Shown in pieces: positions 13,068-15,364 of a DNA stretch of 15,364 nucleotides. Location: positions 1-15,364 of the forward strand of contig NZ_LSJS01000042.1 of assembly GCF_001557325.1 (NCBI RefSeq), in the 5' to 3' direction. The position numbers and the translations under genes are program-made. Numbering within the stretch: the stretch's first letter is position 1; every line of letters begins with the position of its first letter. A model generated the notes under the pieces. The model saw only the letters and a list, made by a program, of their open reading frames with translations. It made no database searches and had not been told where the DNA came from. The DNA comes from Erythrobacter donghaensis. Lineage in GTDB: Bacteria; Pseudomonadota; Alphaproteobacteria; Sphingomonadales; Sphingomonadaceae.

Positions 13068-13913
13068 CTACTCGAACAGCTCCGCCTCGCGCTCGGGCGA
13101 GGCACCGGCAAGCTGGCGGTAGATCGCCACGGTCACGACGAGGAACACCACGGCGAGCAGCGTATTGACGAGGGCATCGATCACGCTCCCGCCGATCAGC
13201 GCGACCGTCTCCCCCATCGCGGACAGCACGAGGCCGAGAATGCCGCCGACCAGCAGCGCGATGATCCCGATGACCACCAGCAGCAGCACGAGGAACAGCA
13301 CGATGCGCAGCGAGTTGCCCCTGGTCAGCTGCCACGAGCGGGCGAGCGCCGCGAAGGGGTTGAGCCGCCCCTCGATGGCGATCACCGGCCCCGTCAGCGA
13401 CAGCTTGATCATGACATAGAGGATCGCCGCCAGCGCAACCACCAGCGCCAGCGCGCCGACCGCCATCCCGCCCATCGCCGAGAGCACCCCGGTCGGAAGG
13501 CCGATCGCCAGCGATGCACCGATCACGGTGACGATCTGCGCGGCGAGATAGCTCGGCACGCTCCGCACCCCGGTGCGCAGCGCCTCGCCCACGGTCGGGT
13601 TGCCGCGATCGGTCAGCAGCGCGAGCAGACTCATCGATCCGATCACCTGCACCACCGTCAGCGCCAGCAGCAGCGGCCAGTTCTCGGCGTAGATGGCGGA
13701 GATCTGGTCGACCATCGCCCGCATCGCCACCGCGGGATCGGTCCCGGGCGCGGGCTGGGGCGGATTGGACAGCTCGGGCAGCAGCAGCCCGCTCGCCAGC
13801 GCGGGGAGGAAGAGGAACAGCCCCGCAATCGCGCTGATGGTGTCGCGGTTGGCGCCCATCAGGCCGGTCGCCTGTGTCCAGGCCGTCCCCATGTCGAGCT
13901 TGCGGTGTTGCAT
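13068..13913 (-). CDS. Six-helix integral membrane protein, GPDP membrane-domain-like
   Basis: This 281-residue protein has six likely membrane helices at about residues 27-46, 79-100, 121-140, 149-172, 202-226 and 245-265. The segment [16 protein letters not shown] at 185-200, before the fifth helix, matches the pattern of proteins related to the membrane domain of glycerophosphoryl diester phosphodiesterases and similar uncharacterised families. No catalytic domain is present. A proline-rich periplasmic loop (NPPQPAPG) follows the first helix. The start at 13913 has AAGGG seven bases upstream and fits the first helix well; the open frame extends far upstream only as an antisense shadow of lipB. 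It probably heads a two-gene operon with the MFS transporter. Its function is unknown. Confidence 0.82.
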   Translation of the reverse strand: MQHRKLDMGTAWTQATGLMGANRDTISAIAGLFLFLPALASGLLLPELSNPPQPAPGTDPAVAMRAMVDQISAIYAENWPLLLALTVVQVIGSMSLLALLTDRGNPTVGEALRTGVRSVPSYLAAQIVTVIGASLAIGLPTGVLSAMGGMAVGALALVVALAAILYVMIKLSLTGPVIAIEGRLNPFAALARSWQLTRGNSLRIVLFLVLLLVVIGIIALLVGGILGLVLSAMGETVALIGGSVIDALVNTLLAVVFLVVTVAIYRQLAGASPEREAELFE

Positions 13914-13985
13914 CGCGGATCCCTTCGTGACGCGAGGCACATTTCGCCTCTTGATCTCGCCGCTCAATGCCCCCACCGGTTCGCC
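13914..13985. promoter_or_regulatory. Divergent gap between the membrane protein gene and lipB
   Basis: This 72-nt gap must carry promoters for both directions. It contains a small inverted repeat, GAGGC (13934-13938) and GCCTC (13946-13950), which could be an operator or chance. No convincing -35/-10 pair was found on either strand. Confidence 0.25.
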
Positions 13986-14675
13986 ATGGCAAGCACTGCT
14001 CCCGCCCATGGAACGGCAATCCCGATCGAATGGCGGCGCGAGACCGCGCAGGTGCCCTATGCCGCTGCTCTGGCGGAGATGGAGGCGCGCAACGCCGCCG
14101 TCTTCGCCGGCGAGGCGGCCGAGCTCGTCTGGCTGCTCGAGCATCCCCCGGTCTACACCGCCGGCACCAGCGCGGACCCGGCCGAACTGGTCGACCCGCG
14201 CTTCGAGGTGGTCGAGGCCGGGCGCGGCGGGCGCTACACCTATCACGGACCGGGCCAGCGGGTCGGCTATCTGGTGCTGAACCTCGCCGAACGCGGCAAG
14301 GACGTGCGCTGCTTCGTCCACGCGATCGAGGGCTGGGTGATCGCGACGCTCAAGACCTTCGGCGTCGAGAGCTGGCGCGCCGAGGGCCGCGTCGGCATCT
14401 GGACGCGGGACATCGACGGCAGCGAGGCCAAGATCGGCGCGATCGGCGTGCGGGTGCGGCGCTGGGTGACGATGCACGGCTTCTCGGTCAATCTCGACCC
14501 CGACCTCAGCCACTTCGGCGGCATCGTGCCCTGCGGCATCGCCGAATATGGCGTGACCAGCCTCGCGCGGCTGGGATTGATGGTGTCGGCCGAGGAGTGG
14601 GATCAGGCGCTGATCGCCACCTCGGCGGATTTCCTTGACGCACTCGACGCCGCCGCCAAAAGGGCGTGCCGATGA
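13986..14675 (+). CDS. lipB: Octanoyl-[acyl-carrier-protein]:protein octanoyltransferase LipB
   Basis: LipB moves the octanoyl group from acyl carrier protein to the lipoyl domains of 2-oxoacid dehydrogenases and GcvH in the cytoplasm, the first step of lipoate synthesis. The 229-residue product is of normal length. The signature [20 protein letters not shown] lies at 81-100, the conserved lysine is K149 in [18 protein letters not shown], and the catalytic cysteine is C183 in GGIVPCGI. The HPPVYTAG motif at 53-60 is also present. The ATG at 13986 has no visible ribosome site, and the leader of about 14 residues before the domain is plausible. Its stop overlaps the start of the downstream lipoprotein gene (ATGA). 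lipA is not in the window. Confidence 0.95.
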   Translation: MASTAPAHGTAIPIEWRRETAQVPYAAALAEMEARNAAVFAGEAAELVWLLEHPPVYTAGTSADPAELVDPRFEVVEAGRGGRYTYHGPGQRVGYLVLNLAERGKDVRCFVHAIEGWVIATLKTFGVESWRAEGRVGIWTRDIDGSEAKIGAIGVRVRRWVTMHGFSVNLDPDLSHFGGIVPCGIAEYGVTSLARLGLMVSAEEWDQALIATSADFLDALDAAAKRACR

Positions 14676-14968
14676 AACGCGCGCTTATCCTCGTCCTGCC
14701 CCTCGCGCTCGCCGCTTGCGAGCAGCAGACCGCCGCCCCTGCCGAACAGGGCGGCGCGGCCTCGGGCGAGGTGCTCCCCGGTTCGATCTCGGACGCGATG
14801 ATCCCCTTGGAACAGCTCGATTCGCAAGCCCCTCTCGCCCCGCGCCAGGTGCAGGCCCTGGGCGACGATCTCGACGCCGAGCAGCCCGAGGTGACGCCGG
14901 TTGAAGGTATCGAGGGCGCGCCTGCCGAGCCGGAAGCAGCGCCCGCTGCTCCGGCTGCCGACGAATAG
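14672..14968 (+). CDS. Small predicted lipoprotein
   Basis: This 98-residue protein starts with a short signal peptide, [16 protein letters not shown], ending in a lipobox (LAAC) with the lipidated cysteine at residue 16. The mature part is acidic and rich in Ala, Pro, Glu and Gln, with no domain I recognise, and ends in repeated Ala-Pro, so it is probably flexible. Glutamate rather than aspartate follows the cysteine, which by the E. coli rule would favour the outer membrane. The ATG overlaps the lipB stop by four bases; a GTG two codons earlier is also in frame but less likely. Coupling to lipB suggests co-expression, not necessarily a shared function. No terminator is obvious after it. Confidence 0.78.
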   Translation: MKRALILVLPLALAACEQQTAAPAEQGGAASGEVLPGSISDAMIPLEQLDSQAPLAPRQVQALGDDLDAEQPEVTPVEGIEGAPAEPEAAPAAPAADE

Positions 14969-15060
14969 CCTGCTCCATCGGGCCACCAGCACCACAAAGC
15001 GTACTTGAAGATGGCCGCTTTGAGGGTCCGAGCCGAGTCTATCGAATGACGGCAGTTGGG
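14969..15060. other. Intergenic stretch before the insertion sequence
   Basis: These 92 bases contain no gene I can support. An inverted repeat AAAGCG (14996-15001) and CGCTTT (15016-15021) is present with a 14-nt loop, but no T-run follows. The base composition is less GC-rich than the upstream genes, which may reflect flanking or remnant mobile DNA. Confidence 0.4.
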
Positions 15061-15084
15061 TGGATTGTGTTGAAAAACTCCCCC

Positions 15085-15113
15085 TTGCAATGGCGCTAAA
15101 GTATTGATTCAAT
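15085..15113 (+). promoter_or_regulatory. Candidate transposase promoter
   Basis: TTGCAA (15085-15090) and TTCAAT (15108-15113) are separated by 17 bases, each matching four of six consensus positions. They sit 28 nt before the transposase ATG in an AT-richer stretch, so this is a reasonable sigma-70 candidate. Confidence 0.4.
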
Positions 15114-15141
15114 GTCTCTGCAAGCAAGTGGAGACGGGCGT

Positions 15142-15364
15142 ATGATGGGCGAACGGACGGTGGCGCAGGAGGCGCTGTTCTACAGCTTCAACCTGGAGCG
15201 GCATGTGCCGGCGGATCACCTGCTGCGCTCGATCGACCGGTTCGTTGACCTGTCGGGCATTCGTGAACATCTGCGCCCCTTTTACAGCTCGACCGGTCGG
15301 CCCTCGGTCGATCCCGAGCTGATGATCCGGATGCTGATCATCGGCTATTGCATGGGCATCCGGT
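15142..15364 (+). CDS. Transposase, IS1182/DUF772 type, N-terminal part
   Basis: Seventy-four codons of a transposase are visible before the window ends. The N-terminal pattern is that of the DUF772 region found in IS1182- and related IS5-type transposases: an opening ALFYSFNLERHVPADHLLR, then FYSSTGRPSVDPELMIRMLI and GYCMGIR. This region precedes the DDE catalytic core, which is not visible, so intactness cannot be judged. The start is one of two adjacent ATG codons; GGAGA lies seven bases before the first. A promoter candidate lies just upstream. Assignment to the IS1182 group rather than a sister IS5 group is from memory of the motif and is moderately sure. Confidence 0.82.
   Translation, partial: MMGERTVAQEALFYSFNLERHVPADHLLRSIDRFVDLSGIREHLRPFYSSTGRPSVDPELMIRMLIIGYCMGIR

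Larger units (their letters stand above)
15061..15364 (+). mobile_element. Left part of an insertion sequence (IS1182-like), right end outside window
   Basis: A transposase gene begins at 15142, and the roughly 80 bases before it become AT-richer and include TTGTGTTGAAAAACTC, a type of sequence often seen at the tips of such elements. The exact left end, the terminal inverted repeat and the target duplication cannot be fixed because the right end is not in the window; 15061 is a best guess. The element lies downstream of the lipB-lipoprotein pair and does not disrupt a recognisable gene. Confidence 0.5.

Noticed and set aside
11717..13168. Plus-strand open frame opposite the MFS gene
   Set aside because: The translation is Gly/Arg/Glu-rich low complexity and antisense to a clear twelve-helix transporter.
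14996..15021. Inverted repeat after the lipoprotein gene as a terminator
   Set aside because: The stem is only six base pairs with a 14-nt loop and no T-run follows.

Overview
The window reads as GC-rich chromosomal DNA from an alphaproteobacterium, most likely a member of the Sphingomonadales such as an Erythrobacter- or Porphyrobacter-like organism. This placement rests on the high GC content, the domain plan of the CheA homologue and the general look of the proteins; it is an inference, not a phylogenetic result. No tRNA, rRNA or CRISPR array was seen.

Region 1 (1-8437, minus strand) is a compact chemotaxis operon. Read in the direction of transcription it runs cheA, cheW, cheY, cheB, cheR, a membrane GGDEF-EAL protein, and a methyl-accepting chemotaxis receptor that leaves the window. 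Three junctions are 4-base stop/start overlaps (cheA/cheW, cheY/cheB, GGDEF-EAL/receptor), which suggests translational coupling. Together the products form a nearly full pathway: receptor, coupling protein, kinase, response regulator, and the methyltransferase/methylesterase adaptation pair. No cheD or cheZ is present here. The GGDEF-EAL gene ties cyclic-di-GMP turnover to the same transcript. A perfect 16-bp ParB-binding palindrome (parS) lies inside the cheA linker. It is the most striking non-coding signal in the window and suggests that the locus lies in the origin-proximal, ParABS-organised part of its replicon.

Region 2 (8502-9884, minus) is a MATE-family efflux gene just upstream of cheA. 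Region 3 (9979-11669, plus), divergent from it, is a tight three-gene set: an adducin-like class II aldolase protein, an orphan (2Fe-2S) protein of the molybdenum-hydroxylase small-subunit type, and an ArsC-type reductase. Region 4 (11666-13913, minus) holds an MFS transporter and a six-helix membrane protein; the MFS and arsC genes converge and share a CTAG as both stop codons. Region 5 (13986-14968, plus) is lipB (octanoyltransferase for lipoate synthesis), overlapping by four bases a small predicted lipoprotein gene. Region 6 (about 15061 to the end, plus) is the left part of an insertion sequence with a transposase truncated by the window edge.

Most of the window is ordinary core and accessory metabolism and signalling. 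I did not find a defence island or a clearly new multi-gene system. The observations most worth a second look are the parS inside cheA, the degenerate receiver at the CheA C terminus, and the orphan iron-sulfur gene with non-standard cysteine spacing.
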